Source: Lasiosphaeris hirsuta
Taxonomy: Eukaryota > Ascomycota > Sordariomycetes > Sordariales > Lasiosphaeriaceae
Reading direction: 5' to 3'
DNA: 64,000 bases
Assembly: GCA_030549175.1 (NCBI GenBank)
Contig: JAUKUA010000002.1
Span: 2,852,001-2,916,000, forward strand
The notes below the pieces were generated by a model, which searched no databases, was not told where the DNA came from, and saw only the letters and a program-made list of their open reading frames with translations. This document shows positions 1 to 10,515 of the stretch, one piece after another (position 1 is the first letter of the stretch; every line of letters begins with the position of its first letter). The position numbers were made by a program, and so were the translations under genes.

Positions 1-797
1 ATATTGGCCTCAGGCAGGTCCCCAACCGCCGGGCTGATCTGGCGCGCCGTGAGCCAGTGCACGCGGGCGGCGAGCACCAGGTTCTGCGCGAGCTGCAGCT
101 CGTTGCGCTCGACAAAGTCGGTCAGGTTGTGGTGGGTGAACATGTCGGCCTGGGAGGCGCTGAGGGCGCGGGTGAGGGCGCTGAGGGCCATCTTCATCTT
201 GCGCGCGCCGTCGCTCAGCGCCGCGAGCGCCTTGGCCTCGATCTCGGCGCGGGCCCGCGCGTCCTCGTACGCGACCTTGGCGGCGCCCATCGCGCGCTCC
301 CGCTCGTCCTCGCCCGGGAAGTTTGGCGTGGGCCCGTCGAACAGGCTGACGTGCAGCCGGTCGAGCTGGCGCTGCGCCGAGTCGTGGCGGACCACGTCTT
401 GCTCTAGGACGCGGGCCTGCTGCTGGGCGGCTGCGAGCTGGGCCTTTAGGTTGGTGTTCAGGTCTTGGTAGCGGTGTTCCTTCTGCAGCGCCTCGAGGTA
501 CTCTCTCTCTTCTTTTTGGGCTTTCGCGTCGTACTTTGCCCCGCGACCCGTGGCCTTGTATCGGAGGCGGCGCGTCATGGAGTCGCGATGCTCTTCATGC
601 TCCTTGAGCTCTTTGGCGCGCTGCCTGTTGGCGCTGGCAAGGCGCCTGTCAGAGACGACGATCTGTTCTTGAAGCTCAATGATGAGGCGCTTCTGTTGCA
701 GGAGCTCGGGCGCTGCATGGTCGGTTTCGGCGAGGATGCGGAGCAGTTCCTTGTTCTTGCTGGCCGCCTCGTGCACGCGAGTTTTGAGGAGTTCCAT
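1..797 (-). CDS. Coiled-coil protein, 3' part beyond the window edge
   Basis: An open frame runs from an ATG at 795-797 to the left edge with no stop, giving 265 residues. The protein is rich in Glu, Gln, Arg, Ala and Leu, starts MELLKTRVHEAASKNKELL, and shows long heptad-like stretches (about residues 5-135), then an Ala-rich helical part around residues 170-225. This composition indicates a mostly alpha-helical coiled-coil protein. I recognise no catalytic motif and no family, so the role is unknown. Codon use is normal and GC-rich, so this is the true coding strand and the plus-strand frames are shadows. The C-terminus lies outside the window. No intron is needed in the visible part. Confidence 0.75.
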   Translation of the reverse strand, partial: MELLKTRVHEAASKNKELLRILAETDHAAPELLQQKRLIIELQEQIVVSDRRLASANRQRAKELKEHEEHRDSMTRRLRYKATGRGAKYDAKAQKEEREYLEALQKEHRYQDLNTNLKAQLAAAQQQARVLEQDVVRHDSAQRQLDRLHVSLFDGPTPNFPGEDERERAMGAAKVAYEDARARAEIEAKALAALSDGARKMKMALSALTRALSASQADMFTHHNLTDFVERNELQLAQNLVLAARVHWLTARQISPAVGDLPEAN

Positions 798-1192
798 GGC
801 GTGATCTTGAAGGGAATTTAAAATGGATAATGCGGAAGTCGGTGGATCTGAGCAATGGTGGGGCAGTGGATATAAGTGCTGTTGGCCCTTCTTGACGAGG
901 TGAGGTGAGGTGAGACCAGATAAGACGGGAGGGATCCAAGTTCGCCAAGAAGGCGCTGAAATGCCTTGGTCCGATGCTGCGCCTGGCTGCGGGGGTGTCA
1001 TTTGGGGTTACCTGTGAAAGAAATACAGGCCAACTGTTGTGTGACGGGAAAATATACGATTCTGCCTTGTTATTGTCTACGCTTGTTAAGAGTGCCGCAG
1101 CTCCACTATGGTCTCCAGGCTATTTCTGCCGTCCATCCTCGCGTTTTCTATGGTGCCCGTTAGGTTTCGGTACAGTTTGACCTGCAGATAAC
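798..1192. other. Intergenic, nothing recognised
   Basis: This is the presumed 5' side of the coiled-coil gene. It holds a short repeated GAGGTGAG motif near 897-912 and no convincing exon on either strand. Confidence 0.5.
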
Positions 1193-1450
1193 GTACAATC
1201 TAACCCTGGTTTGTTTGCCCCCCCCCCCCCCCCCCCCCCAAGGGCCCAAAGGGAGGCACCACAGTCCTGGAAAGGCACTCTACAATTATTTTTATTTTTT
1301 TATTTTTATTTTTTAAAAAATAGGCCTATTTTGGTATTTCATCCAGCCTTTCCACCAAGAGGAAAGGCATCCATGGCACGTAAACACGGCGTTTATGGTA
1401 TTAAAGAGGGGCCTTTCCCATTTCTATTCACAGCTATCAATATCAATATG
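1193..1450. mobile_element. MITE-like element, copy 1 (truncated)
   Basis: The left end reads gtacaatctaaccctggttt, the same terminal sequence found at three other places in this window (near 55841, 60825 and 61553). It is followed by the family's internal features: a 'cctggaaaggc' motif, a T-rich then A-rich centre and 'aaaggcatcc'. I cannot find the matching right terminal repeat, so this copy looks truncated next to the aldolase gene. A 22-base C run lies inside the left end. Confidence 0.55.
1218..1239. repeat. Poly-C run, 22 bases
   Basis: Uninterrupted C from 1218 to 1239, located within the terminal region of MITE-like copy 1. Confidence 0.9.
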
Positions 1451-1463
1451 CACCCCTTTTGTG

Positions 1464-2303
1464 TCAAGAAGGTAGCGGGATCCAGACCACTTGCACCACG
1501 TCAGTGACTCCTAACTGCCTGGCGTCGCCCATAATTGCAGCAGCTCCAGCCTCTCCTACCGTGACCCTCGAAACACCTAGCAACCGCTCGAAGAAGATAA
1601 TCTCCCGAACTCTTCGGATTTCCAGAGCGGCCTCGATCTTGACCTCACCCTGGCCGCAGTTGTTCTTCATCAGCTCGAGCTGTGGTGCGATTGTGTCCGG
1701 GTACCTGTACGATCCGCACAAATCCTGGACATATCCGTACCCCGATGACGTCTTGATAGCAGCCACGCCAACGCCGGTGCAAATGCGGCAAAGTTCGACA
1801 ATCTGCTGCTCTGAGAGGAAGTGACTTTCGAAGATGACTTTGAGATCACCCCGAGGGGCCTTTGGGACAGCCTTTGTATTCCTGTATCTCCATCCCACAA
1901 CAATCTGGTTGACGGCCTGTATTTCATTGCGCACGTAATCCCAATCGCCGCCCAGGACCTTGCCGACGTTGATGAGCAGCTCGACCTCATGCGCACCGGC
2001 CTCCATTGCTTCGCGTGCCTCGAAAACCTTGAGGTTGGTTGTCGAGTCGCCGTACGGGAACCCGACGACGGTGCAGACGAGGACATTGGTGCCCTGCAGC
2101 GCGCTCACGGCAGTGGGAATGCTGTACGGTTTCACGCAAACCGCGGCGACCTTGAAGTCTCTGGCCCTCTGCAATTCCGTTGCCAAGTCGGCATCGGTCA
2201 TGATGGGGTGCAGCAGAGAGTACTCGAGAGAGCTGGCGATGTGACCCAGGCTGGTGGACATTGTGGCGAAGAGAGTTTGCGCCACGCGGGCAGGTTGTGC
2301 CAT
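1464..2303 (-). CDS. Deoxyribose-phosphate aldolase family protein (DeoC-like)
   Basis: Single-exon gene of 279 residues. Family knowledge: DERA is a cytosolic class I aldolase that cleaves 2-deoxyribose-5-phosphate to glyceraldehyde-3-phosphate and acetaldehyde in deoxynucleoside breakdown. Seen here: the barrel-start segments AAVCVKPYSI and VCTVVGFPYG, the acidic helix 'EVELLINVGK', 'LKVIFES', and 'AAIKTSSGYGY', which carries the Schiff-base Lys. The second conserved Lys is present in 'GEVKIEAALEIR', but the usual Gly-Gly phosphate-binding turn after it is replaced by Ala-Leu-Glu. The phosphate-binding C-terminal motif is also unusual (GEAGAAAIMG). Phosphate specificity may therefore differ. 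Start: ATG at 2303; an in-frame ATG at 2261 (residue 15) is an alternative that better matches the family N-terminus. Confidence 0.88.
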   Translation of the reverse strand: MAQPARVAQTLFATMSTSLGHIASSLEYSLLHPIMTDADLATELQRARDFKVAAVCVKPYSIPTAVSALQGTNVLVCTVVGFPYGDSTTNLKVFEAREAMEAGAHEVELLINVGKVLGGDWDYVRNEIQAVNQIVVGWRYRNTKAVPKAPRGDLKVIFESHFLSEQQIVELCRICTGVGVAAIKTSSGYGYVQDLCGSYRYPDTIAPQLELMKNNCGQGEVKIEAALEIRRVREIIFFERLLGVSRVTVGEAGAAAIMGDARQLGVTDVVQVVWIPLPS

Positions 2304-2566
2304 GACGGCTGTGATTCTGTGATGTTGCTGTGGCTCTATAATATGACTATGGCTTTAGAATTTTGCCATGGTTCTATGATGTTTCTACAAAGGCTAGCTC
2401 TTGGTTGATGTTCTCTCGAAAGGAGGGGGAAGAGCGCCCGCCCCTAGCCGAACCTGTTCCACGCATACTCATGACTGCCCATTGCGGTGGTCCGCTACCA
2501 ACAAGTTCTCGATAACAGAGCAGGTAGGGTAAGCACGGATCGGACTTGGTTGACACATTGTGCGCG

Positions 2567-2569
<3 letters not shown>

Positions 2570-2598
<29 letters not shown>
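2570..2598. repeat. Poly-T run, 29 bases
   Basis: Uninterrupted T from 2570 to 2598. On the minus strand it is a poly-A run a few bases beyond the monooxygenase stop codon and directly after an AATAAA-like hexamer. Confidence 0.9.
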
Positions 2599-2604
2599 GG
2601 TTTA

Positions 2605-4194
2605 TTATAGATGAGCTTTACTCGTCTCCCCTGCCCCTGCCCCCTTCTCAGCGGCCTCCTCGGCCCGCGCCTGTGCATTCAGCCGTAGCCACATCCCCTT
2701 GCGCAGCTCGTGCCCCACAAGGAAGGTCCGCATCCACTCCTCGTCAAATACAGGTAGCTTCCTCCCTAGCTCCTCCTCCCCCTCTCCGGCCAAGAGCCGC
2801 AGCTCCTCAAAGTACTCCTTGAAGTCGGGAAAGATCAGCATGAACTTGGCGCCGTCACCCCGTTCCCTCATCCTGCTGGTCTCCCACGCCTTCATCTCGT
2901 CGGTGGAAGGCAGCGTCGCCCGCCCCGCCTGAATCCTCGCCGCCACAACCGCTTGCCACTCGAACACTTTGAAAGTCAGACCTGCAGCTGTCGCGCCGAT
3001 GAAAAGGAGCGTCGGGTCCTCTTGGTAGGCGATGTGCTGGTACAGCCCAGGCACGCGGTTGTTGCGCAGCTTGATCTGGGGGATGAAGGGGAGCGTTGAC
3101 GCGTAGCCGGTGCCGAAGATGATGTGGTCCACGTCGGGGATGCTTTCCCCGTTGACCAGGTGAACCGTTCCTGCCTCGACGCGCGCGATGGTCGGGTGGT
3201 TTTGAATCCTTGGGTGGTTGAAGGCTTCCCCGCCAAAGTACTCGTTGGCTGTGTGGCCGATTGTGATGGCATGGACTGGCGTTTGCGCCGTTTTGGTGTT
3301 GGCCAGGTCAAAGGCGATATCGGCTGCCGAGACGGAAGCTCCGACAACCACGACGCGCTGGCAAGTTGTTAATCCCATGCTGACACCTCTGACACTCGAT
3401 CTCGAGGAAGCTTACCTTATTTTTGAAGTGGTCCCTCCCGCGAAAGAGCTTGCTGTGCAGCACGCTCCCCGGCTTCGCCTTTTCAAACTCCTCCAGGCCT
3501 TCGATGCGAGGGACAAAAGGGACCTAGTAATGCCCGCAGGCAACAACAACCGCATCGAACCACTCCACCCACCAACAGTCGCTCTCTTTTCCCTCTTTGC
3601 GGAGTGTCACCTTCCACTCGGCGCCAACCTTCTCGACATTTTCAACCGTTGTGTTGTACGACACAAGATCATCATACCCGTTGCGGTTCACGAGACTCTG
3701 GACGTAGCCCCTGATGACCTGCCATGGGCGGAACGGCGAAGTTGGGCCATACAGTGAGACAGAGTGCGCACTTGGCTCTTTGGGGAACGGCTCCTGGGTG
3801 TACTCCATGGACAAGTGGTCGACATTGGTCTCAAGATACGGATACACTGAGGACTCAGCGTACCGCGGTTGACTCGACTTTGGCAGCTGTGCTGGGAGTG
3901 TCTCTGGGATGGGCAGGGCAGGGTCCGCAGTGCGGTTTGCCAACGAGGCAAAGTTTGAGAGGTTGGGTGGTGGTGAAGAGTCCCCAATCCTGGATCATGT
4001 TAGATGTTGGCTCTTTATGATCTCTCCGGGTGGTGAGAAGAAGGATTGTCAGCATACCAGCTGCCTCCTGGGGCCTCACGTCTCTCAAAGACGCGAATGA
4101 GGTCAAAGGCCTTCTCCTTTGCCAAGGCATCCAGGGTGACGGCCCCGGCCGGCCCGGCGCCAATGACGGCAACTCGCTTGGTCAGCTTAGGCAT
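2605..4194 (-). pseudogene. Flavin-containing monooxygenase-like gene with one in-frame stop
   Basis: Three exons join in frame: 4194-4058, 3989-3416 and 3357-2605, with GT-AG introns of 68 and 58 bp, giving 487 codons, normal for a fungal FMO. FMOs use FAD and NADPH to oxygenate soft nucleophiles or ketones. Seen: the FAD Rossmann motif VAVIGAGPAG (residues ~8-17), 'GGSW' across the first splice, an FMO-fingerprint-like segment GSVLHSKLFRG, and the NADPH Rossmann motif VVVVGASVSA at ~239-248. Codon 201 is TAG (3524-3526), between ACGHY and VPFVPRIEG. Everything after it remains open, so the gene is a young pseudogene, has a sequence error, or needs readthrough. A C-to-T change of CAG would produce it. 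The P450 lies upstream on the same strand. The start MPKLTKRV was chosen because it sits directly before the FAD motif. Confidence 0.85.
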
Positions 4195-4645
4195 GGTTTC
4201 GAGGTCTGGGAACTTGAGTTTACAGGGAGGATGCGCTGAAGAAGAAGAAGATATTCGGTCGAAAATTTCATGTCGGCTACTTGGGTCCTCCTCATCCACA
4301 CTTTTTATGACAACGGGCAGACTCGGCATTGTTTGGTAGGGGGTTAAGATGGGGCCGTAACTTGTTGCCCCTGCCCGGCCAAGAGGCGAGTCAAATCCCA
4401 GCACAAGCTCTGACAGCTGCTGTTATGGGTTCTCGGTGTTGGAGTTGAGCGAAATCTGTGCCGAGTTCTCACTTATAACGGCTACGTAAAAAGGATTTAA
4501 GCTCTGCATGCCCAAGACCGCAAAGATTTTATCTCAACGCCGTGATATTTTGATGTTTCAGAGCATTCATTGCCAGCGACACACTAAATCCGGAGCAGAA
4601 GAAAATGCATTATCATGGAGATAAATTTGGGAGGCCAAGGTTACC
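4195..4645. other. P450-FMO intergenic region
   Basis: 451 bp between the P450 stop and the monooxygenase start. It would contain the monooxygenase promoter. I see no gene and no motif I would name. Confidence 0.5.
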
Positions 4646-6269
4646 TCAACTGGCCGTGATTGTGTCTCTTTTTGTGATGGTTACATTCATGTGCTCATGC
4701 TGTGTGAAGCCTTGATTGAACCAATTGAACGGCTTGATGGGGTCCGTCATTGAGAAATCGAAGCGAAGAAAGAGCTGTCAAGCGGTTATTAGTGGCCAGG
4801 GTTTTAATTGACGGAGCAACAACTCACCTCGAAAATGACCTTGCCCATCTCGGCATACGCCAACTTCTTCCCCAGACAATCCCAGCGCGTCCCGCCCGCA
4901 AACACCAAGCCCTGCGTCGCCTCCATGTCCCGCAACCGCGCCGCGTCCGCCTCGACCCACCGCATGGGTTCAAAGACGCCCGCATCCTCGCCGAACACGG
5001 TCCTGTTCTTCATGACGCCAAACACCGCCCACGCGACGTTGGTGCCCGCCGGCACCGCCACGCCGCAAATGACGTCGTCGCGGTCCGACACCTTGGGCAT
5101 CAGCCCCGAGATGGGCGGCCACATGCGCAGCGTCTCCTTGATGCATGCCTGCAGGAACGGCAGCTTCTTGGCCTCGGTGTCGGCAATGACCGGCCGCGCG
5201 ACGATCCCCGCCGCGGCGTCGATCTCGGCCTGCAGCCGGCGGTACGCGCGCGGGTGCGTCGAGAGGTAGAAGACGGCGTTGCGCAGCGCGGTCGCCGTGG
5301 TGTCGGACCCGCCGAGCAGGTGCACGAGGGCCTCGGCCTCGACCTCGGCGCGCGACAGGCCCGACTCGACAAAGGCCTGCAGCGCGTCGGGGTTGTGGCG
5401 CTTGGCGTCGCCGTAGCGCTCGCCGACGCGGTCGTGCACCAGGCCCAGGAGGCGGCCGACGCCCGACGGGTCGGCGCGCTTGGGCAGGAGGGGCGCGACG
5501 AGGGGCGACTTGATGAGGGCGAGCAGCGGTGGGAGGAGGGCGAGTAGGGAGCACGGCAGCTGCATCGACTCGAGCGCGGCGATGACGCCGTGCAGGTCGG
5601 CGTCGGCGGTGACGTAGCCGAAGGGCGCGCCGAACTCGACGGCTGACGTTACGTCCTGTGTCAAGTACTGCATGCCCGCGGCCATGTCCAGGGGTCGCGT
5701 GCCGGCGGCGCGGCCCGACAGGTACTTGCTCTCGATGAGGCCGATGAAGTTGACGATCTGTGCGTCGATCAGCTGCTCCTGGGCCCCCTGTCCGCGCCCG
5801 CTGTACCCGGCTAGCAGGTGGCTGCGGATCCGGTGGTGCTCCTTGTTCTCGTTGGCCGTCAGCACGCTGTCGCTGTTGGGGTCGATGCGGTACCCGTTGT
5901 ACCACCGCGACCGCGAGTAGCCCGAGTGCACGCTCCAGATGCGCCGGATCTCGGCTGGGTCGCTGCACACCACGTAGTTCGGCCCTATCCGAGAAAGGGG
6001 GCCTTTTTGGAGGGGGCACCCGATCAGAGTTTGTGTGATACATAAGGGCTCGTATTTGTTCTCTCACCATATTTGTCACAGACGGCTTCAAGCGTCAGGC
6101 ACATCTTCCCCGACACCTGGTGCCGCGCCATCCAGAACTTACTCCATCCCCCGCTCGCCGGCCCTGGGATGTGTCGGAGACGTCTCCAGGCCAGGACCCG
6201 TGAGGAAAAAAAGTATAGTACGAGTGCTGCTGCACCGGCTACGAAAAAGGTCTTGTTCAGTAAAGCCAT
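4646..6269 (-). CDS. Cytochrome P450 monooxygenase (pisatin-demethylase-like)
   Basis: Three exons, 6269-6068, 5984-4828 and 4774-4646, introns 83 and 53 bp, 495 residues, a normal P450 length. P450s are ER-bound heme-thiolate monooxygenases fed by a P450 reductase. Seen: an N-terminal membrane anchor (about residues 3-23), proline hinge 'RHIPGPASGG', I-helix LLGGSDTTATA near residue 292, KETLR (ExxR) near 353, and the heme loop FAGGTRWDCLGKKLAY with the Cys ligand near 436. The heme loop has one extra residue before Cys compared with FxxGxRxCxG, as in fungal pisatin-demethylase-type P450s (recalled, not searched). Substrate unknown. It sits 451 bp upstream of a same-strand FMO, which suggests but does not prove a shared pathway. 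The minus-strand GC-rich exon creates long shadow frames on both strands. Confidence 0.92.
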
Positions 6270-7064
6270 AGCCAAGGTCCGGTGCGTCAGTGGTGGACGG
6301 GTAGAACCATGGGGCCCTGAAGTCGAGAGAACTGGGCTTCGCAGGCTCAAGATATAGTAAACCCAAACCGCACGTCGTGTCTTACACTACAGAGGTACTC
6401 ACTCACGGTGGCCATATCTATTGCAACCCCTCTTGATACCGGGATGATGCGAGATACGCAGCCACCACCTACCAATCGCGTTCCACAAGAACAGGGGGCG
6501 CATCTTCATGGGGGGTTAAGCATTCACCTGAGTGGCCAACTGTTTAATCCCGCAACACGGGCTCCGAGTAGGCCACAGGTGATGTGGCTGCAGATTGGAC
6601 GGGCCGGCACGGCTTGCTCTGGAGAATACACTATTGAGCAATGCACACTGCACGATGGTGCGGGTTCGACTGCACACCAAGCAGGACCGACAATATGGTT
6701 CAAGCCGTTTTGGGAAAGGGACGCTATGGAGTGACGATCATTGCTGTTTTCGGAAATCATGGTATTTTGGGACATCTTACTTACATCATCCCCTTCAATA
6801 AATCTCTGTGAAATAAATCATAGAGCTCATAATACAAAAATCCCTTGGTCCTAGCTATGCATATTTGTAGACCACTATCCATGCTCTAAACCTTCACCTC
6901 AGCACAAATTCCTTTTTGAACCAATAACCGAGTTCAAGCCACGATGAGCGTCGAGGATTAGGATGTCACCCCGATATCCGAGTCCCGGACGTGGGTGCAC
7001 CGAATCGCAAGTACAACGACGTGCAGAAATCACCACACTCGCCCCGTAATACTCGTATCCCACA
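6270..7064. other. Intergenic, nothing recognised
   Basis: About 800 bp upstream of the P450 and downstream of the Gln/Pro-rich gene. Frames are short and broken. It should contain the P450 promoter. Confidence 0.5.
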
Positions 7065-7169
7065 TCAAGACTGCTGCTGCTGTGGCTGATAATATCCCTG
7101 ATGCGGCGGATATTGCGAGGCCGGCGTCGCAGCCGGCGTATATGGCATCTGCCACTGCTGGCCGTTCCA

Positions 7170-7208
<39 letters not shown>

Positions 7209-9635
7209 GGGTTGAGTTTGTGGCGGCGGGCACTGGGCGTTTGGGGGTGGCGGGAAGTAGCCCTGCTCAGTTGAGGGAACCGTAGCCGGCGGAGAGAGTG
7301 GCGTTGGCGGGTAGCCTGACAGCTGCTGTTGCTGGTAGGCTTGGTGTGGATTTTGCTGTGGGGGAGGGGGCTGATATTGATTTTGCGGCGGCGCCGGCGG
7401 GTGTGATTGTTGTGGCTGCTGCTGCTGCTGATACTGTTGGTATTGGCCCTGTGGCTGGGAAGGATGGTTTTGTTGCTGGTGCTGTTGCTGTTGCTGTTGC
7501 TGCTCGGGCTGTTGGTAGTGTTGTTGATAATGCTGTTCGGGTTGTGGAGTCGGAGCGTAAGGTGTGTAAGACGTGGCTGGGGCTTGTGCTCCCGTCGGAT
7601 ATGCTTGCATCGGGGGAGGCGCCGTGGTGGGTGGAGGTGGAGGAGGCGGCATGCTTGTTGACATTTGATTGTTCGGGGGCTGTGACTGGACGGGAACAGG
7701 GGGATACGCGGAGCCCGCTGTCGATGAGGACTGTGGAGGGGGATGGAAATACGGGGTCGGCGTGGAATTTTGATATGGTGCTGCGGGCGTGTAAGCTGTA
7801 TTTTGGTACGACGAAGGAGCTGGCGGAGGCGGAGGTGGTGGCATGCCGGCCGAGTAGCCCGTGTTGTATCCCGAGTATGGCGGCTGGTGCTCTTGGGAGG
7901 GGTACTGCGTTGGCGCTGGTTGTTGCATTGGCTGTTGAGCTGGTGGCTGCGATGGCTGCTGCCAGTTTTGCTGCTGCGGTGGCTGATAAATCTGCTCAGG
8001 CGCGGGAGTTGGCTGCGCGCCGTACCCTACGAGCCCAGAGGCGGTATTGAAGGGGGTAGTCGGGGTTGGCGCATGCAAGACTGGTGTCTCTGGTACGTGG
8101 GTCAACGCAGGCTGTGTCAGGGGACTGACGAAATACTCCTGATGTTGCTGCCAATGCGAGACAGACTGGGAGCGGCCGTGGTTTTGTTGATCCCCCGCCT
8201 GGGCCGTTGGTGTAGCAAAGCTCTGTTGTCTCGAAAACTGCTGTTCATAATTTTGCTGATGCTGAGGCTGCTCCTGAGTCGGTTGCTGGTGCTGGAGGGC
8301 TGGTTGCACCTGCTGCTGCTGCTTCTGTTCAGGGGCTGCTGGCACTGCTGGAAGCGACTCGACCATAGACGTCATGCTGAACGCGCCATACGAAGGCTGA
8401 GAGGTTGGAGCAGAGCCAGTTGGGGCGGGAACCTCGGCAACTTGCGGCTGCGGTAGTGCCTGCTGGTTGGACTGTTGATTCTGCGCTGCCTGCTCTTGGC
8501 TCTGTGTATTCGAGTCCATCGAGTTATTCGGCGGATAGTAATACTCGTAATCGGAGCTTGGGCCCCCGTACGTTGCGGAATGCGTTGAAGCTTGAGTGCG
8601 GCTCGCAGGATTAGCTTCCTGAGCCTGAGTGTTTGGTGGAGAGGGTGCATATGACGACGACTCCTGTTGGTGGAGGGGCTGAGAAGGTCCTTGGCTCTGC
8701 TGGGCAACACCGGCCTGTGATGACAGACCGAGACCTCGCTGGTCCTGCCCATAGTTGACTGGCGCGCTCAGCTCTGACGGAGCGACAGAAGATGCGATGT
8801 TGGTGGCATAGCCCGGGGGACCTTGTCCCTGCGTTCCGTAGTTATACGACTGTTGCGCTGGCATCGTGGAATTGTAATCGTAGGCCTGGGGCGGGGCCTG
8901 GGAGTACACGGCCGGCGACTTCGAATCCGGCACGAAGCCGGCAGGTGCGGTCGCTTCTGAGTACGGTGGAGGCGGCGGCATCTGGGTACCGTAGTTGAAG
9001 CCGTACGGAGGCTGGGTCTGAGCCATGCTGCTGCCTCCTCCTACGTTGTACCCTTGCTGGTTGTATGGTACCGCCGCATAGCCGGCCTCTTGTGCCTTGG
9101 CATCGGCGACAGCCTGGAACACTCCGGCGGCCTGGAACGCCTTCTGAGCCTCCTTTTCCTTCTTGTGATGTGTGTACATATGTTCAAGACCCATCCCCGC
9201 TCCGTCCAGTGCCGCGTGTGTAACGATCTTGATAGCCGTCTCGTTCTCGACGATTGCCGATATGCCGTGTTCCGCGCCGGTTGTCGCAATGGCGTCTGCA
9301 CCCATGGAGCCCACACCCAGCGTAACAACGCCAATGGTTCCGCTAAAGGCCATGCTTCCGAGGACGTCGCGCTTGCGTGTGTTGTGCGTCGTGCCCTGCC
9401 TTTGCAGGTGTTTTTCGATGATCTCACGCTTTTTGCGAGCGTTGTGAATCGCAGGAGCCGCCATGCCTACACCGATCAGAGACACGCCCATGGTGAGGGG
9501 GATCGCAATGCCCGACACGGCTGTCGACGTCGAGGCGCCCGAGATGAGACGGGTGTAGTGCTGCCACTCCCGCTGGAGCTCATTCGGGTCCATGCCGGCG
9601 CATTTTGCGTCGTAGGACTTGAAGTCGAAAGGCAT
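7065..9635 (-). CDS. Gln/Pro-rich low-complexity protein with a conserved hydrophobic N-terminus
   Basis: Single exon, 856 residues, ATG at 9635. Residues 1-~180 are ordered: MPFDFKSYDAKCAGMDPNEL, a Gly/Ala-rich hydrophobic helix (~40-65), a basic linker with HNARKKREIIEKHLQR, a second glycine-rich hydrophobic helix (~95-115) and a helical segment ending in HHKKEKEAQKAF. The rest is disordered and made of Q, P, Y, S and A, with poly-Q and poly-P tracts and many PQ/PY pairs, the composition of prion-like or condensate-forming domains. The last ~40 residues carry a Q run encoded by CAG repeats. I recognise the N-terminal pattern only as a conserved filamentous-ascomycete protein of unknown role. 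The paired hydrophobic segments suggest membrane association (inference). Confidence 0.85.
7171..7205. repeat. (TGC)n microsatellite encoding poly-Q
   Basis: An uninterrupted 35 bp trinucleotide tract. On the coding strand it is CAG repeats near the C-terminus of the Gln/Pro-rich protein. Confidence 0.9.
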
Positions 9636-10226
9636 CTTGCCGACTGTTGCGAGTATTCACTCAGAACTGGTCCAAGTGTACAGAGAGGAGGACCCAATCT
9701 GGTGGAGGAAACGGATGCTTTCCCGTGCAAGTGGTGATGCCCGCACTCTCGGAACCTTGGCATGGGAGAGAAGTGAGGGGGCGGGGACGTGCTTGACTCC
9801 TGGGAGCCTCGTGGGTTTTGAGCATCCATGCCCACCGAGAACCCTGGTGTCTGAGAATCAGCCGCAGTATCTCAGCCACAATTTGAGGTTCCAATATTAT
9901 TCGATATCAGGGGTTTTAGCGCCAAGCGATGTCCCGATGCGCTCAAAGTGTCTCGCCATCCATGCCCGCCTTTGGCATTCTGCTTGGTCTGAGCGGCGGG
10001 CTAATGCAGGGAGGCAACAGCCAAACGCTATCACGAGGCTCTGAGTCTTGGACTACTGCGCAGTAGGGGTTCTTTTTAGCAGCCAACGCGCCGGCAGGGG
10101 CCGAGTTAACCCTGGCTCAGAACGTTCGATAATCGAGATGGAGTTGGAGTTGGTCAACCACAGGACATTTATAGTCCCTCTCTTAGTTCCCACCCACGCC
10201 TACGGCATTCTTCCCGCGGTAACTTC
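9636..10226. other. Intergenic, nothing recognised
   Basis: About 590 bp between the Gln/Pro-rich gene start and the inverted repeat. It contains the presumed promoter of that gene and no credible exon. Confidence 0.5.
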
Positions 10227-10515
10227 TGTGGCGAAATGCACTCAAATTGATGAGACATCAATTGACTTGATGGAAAGCTTTTTGCAATATTACTACTATC
10301 TAGGAGAAAGAGCCAAGCCCATGGGTTTTCCCACCTTAAAATGGCTCTCTGGGACTCCTCCGATTGCTCAATTACATGTGTTTGCCTATCCCGTGGTTTG
10401 CTAAAGTCTTGTATGGTACTGCTAACGCAAGATCCCGTTTTTCTTGTTGAGGCCGCTGTTGGCCGTTGCGCTGCAGGGAAGTTCCTAGCAATTGGATTGA
10501 GTGCCGTTTGCCCGC
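10227..10515. repeat. Left arm of a ~290 bp inverted repeat
   Basis: This arm begins tgtggcgaaatgcact and ends gtgccgtttgccc. It is nearly identical to the reverse complement of 11942-12227, differing by scattered substitutions and small indels. The arms enclose about 1.43 kb of ankyrin-type pseudogene. A third, more diverged copy of the inner part is at 28400-28545. This could be a transposon end or a segmental duplication; I see no clear target-site duplication. Confidence 0.85.

Noticed and set aside
2570..2607. Poly-A after AATAAA downstream of the monooxygenase, as sign of a retrocopied gene
   Set aside because: The gene retains two introns, so it is not a processed copy; long homopolymers occur elsewhere in the window without genes.
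4750..6091. Long Arg/Ala-rich frames on both strands over the P450
   Set aside because: They are GC-rich shadows of the P450 exons; composition is unlike real protein and the P450 frame has all family motifs.
2605..6269. A full secondary-metabolite cluster
   Set aside because: No polyketide, peptide or terpene synthase and no pathway regulator in the window; only a tailoring-enzyme pair is supported.
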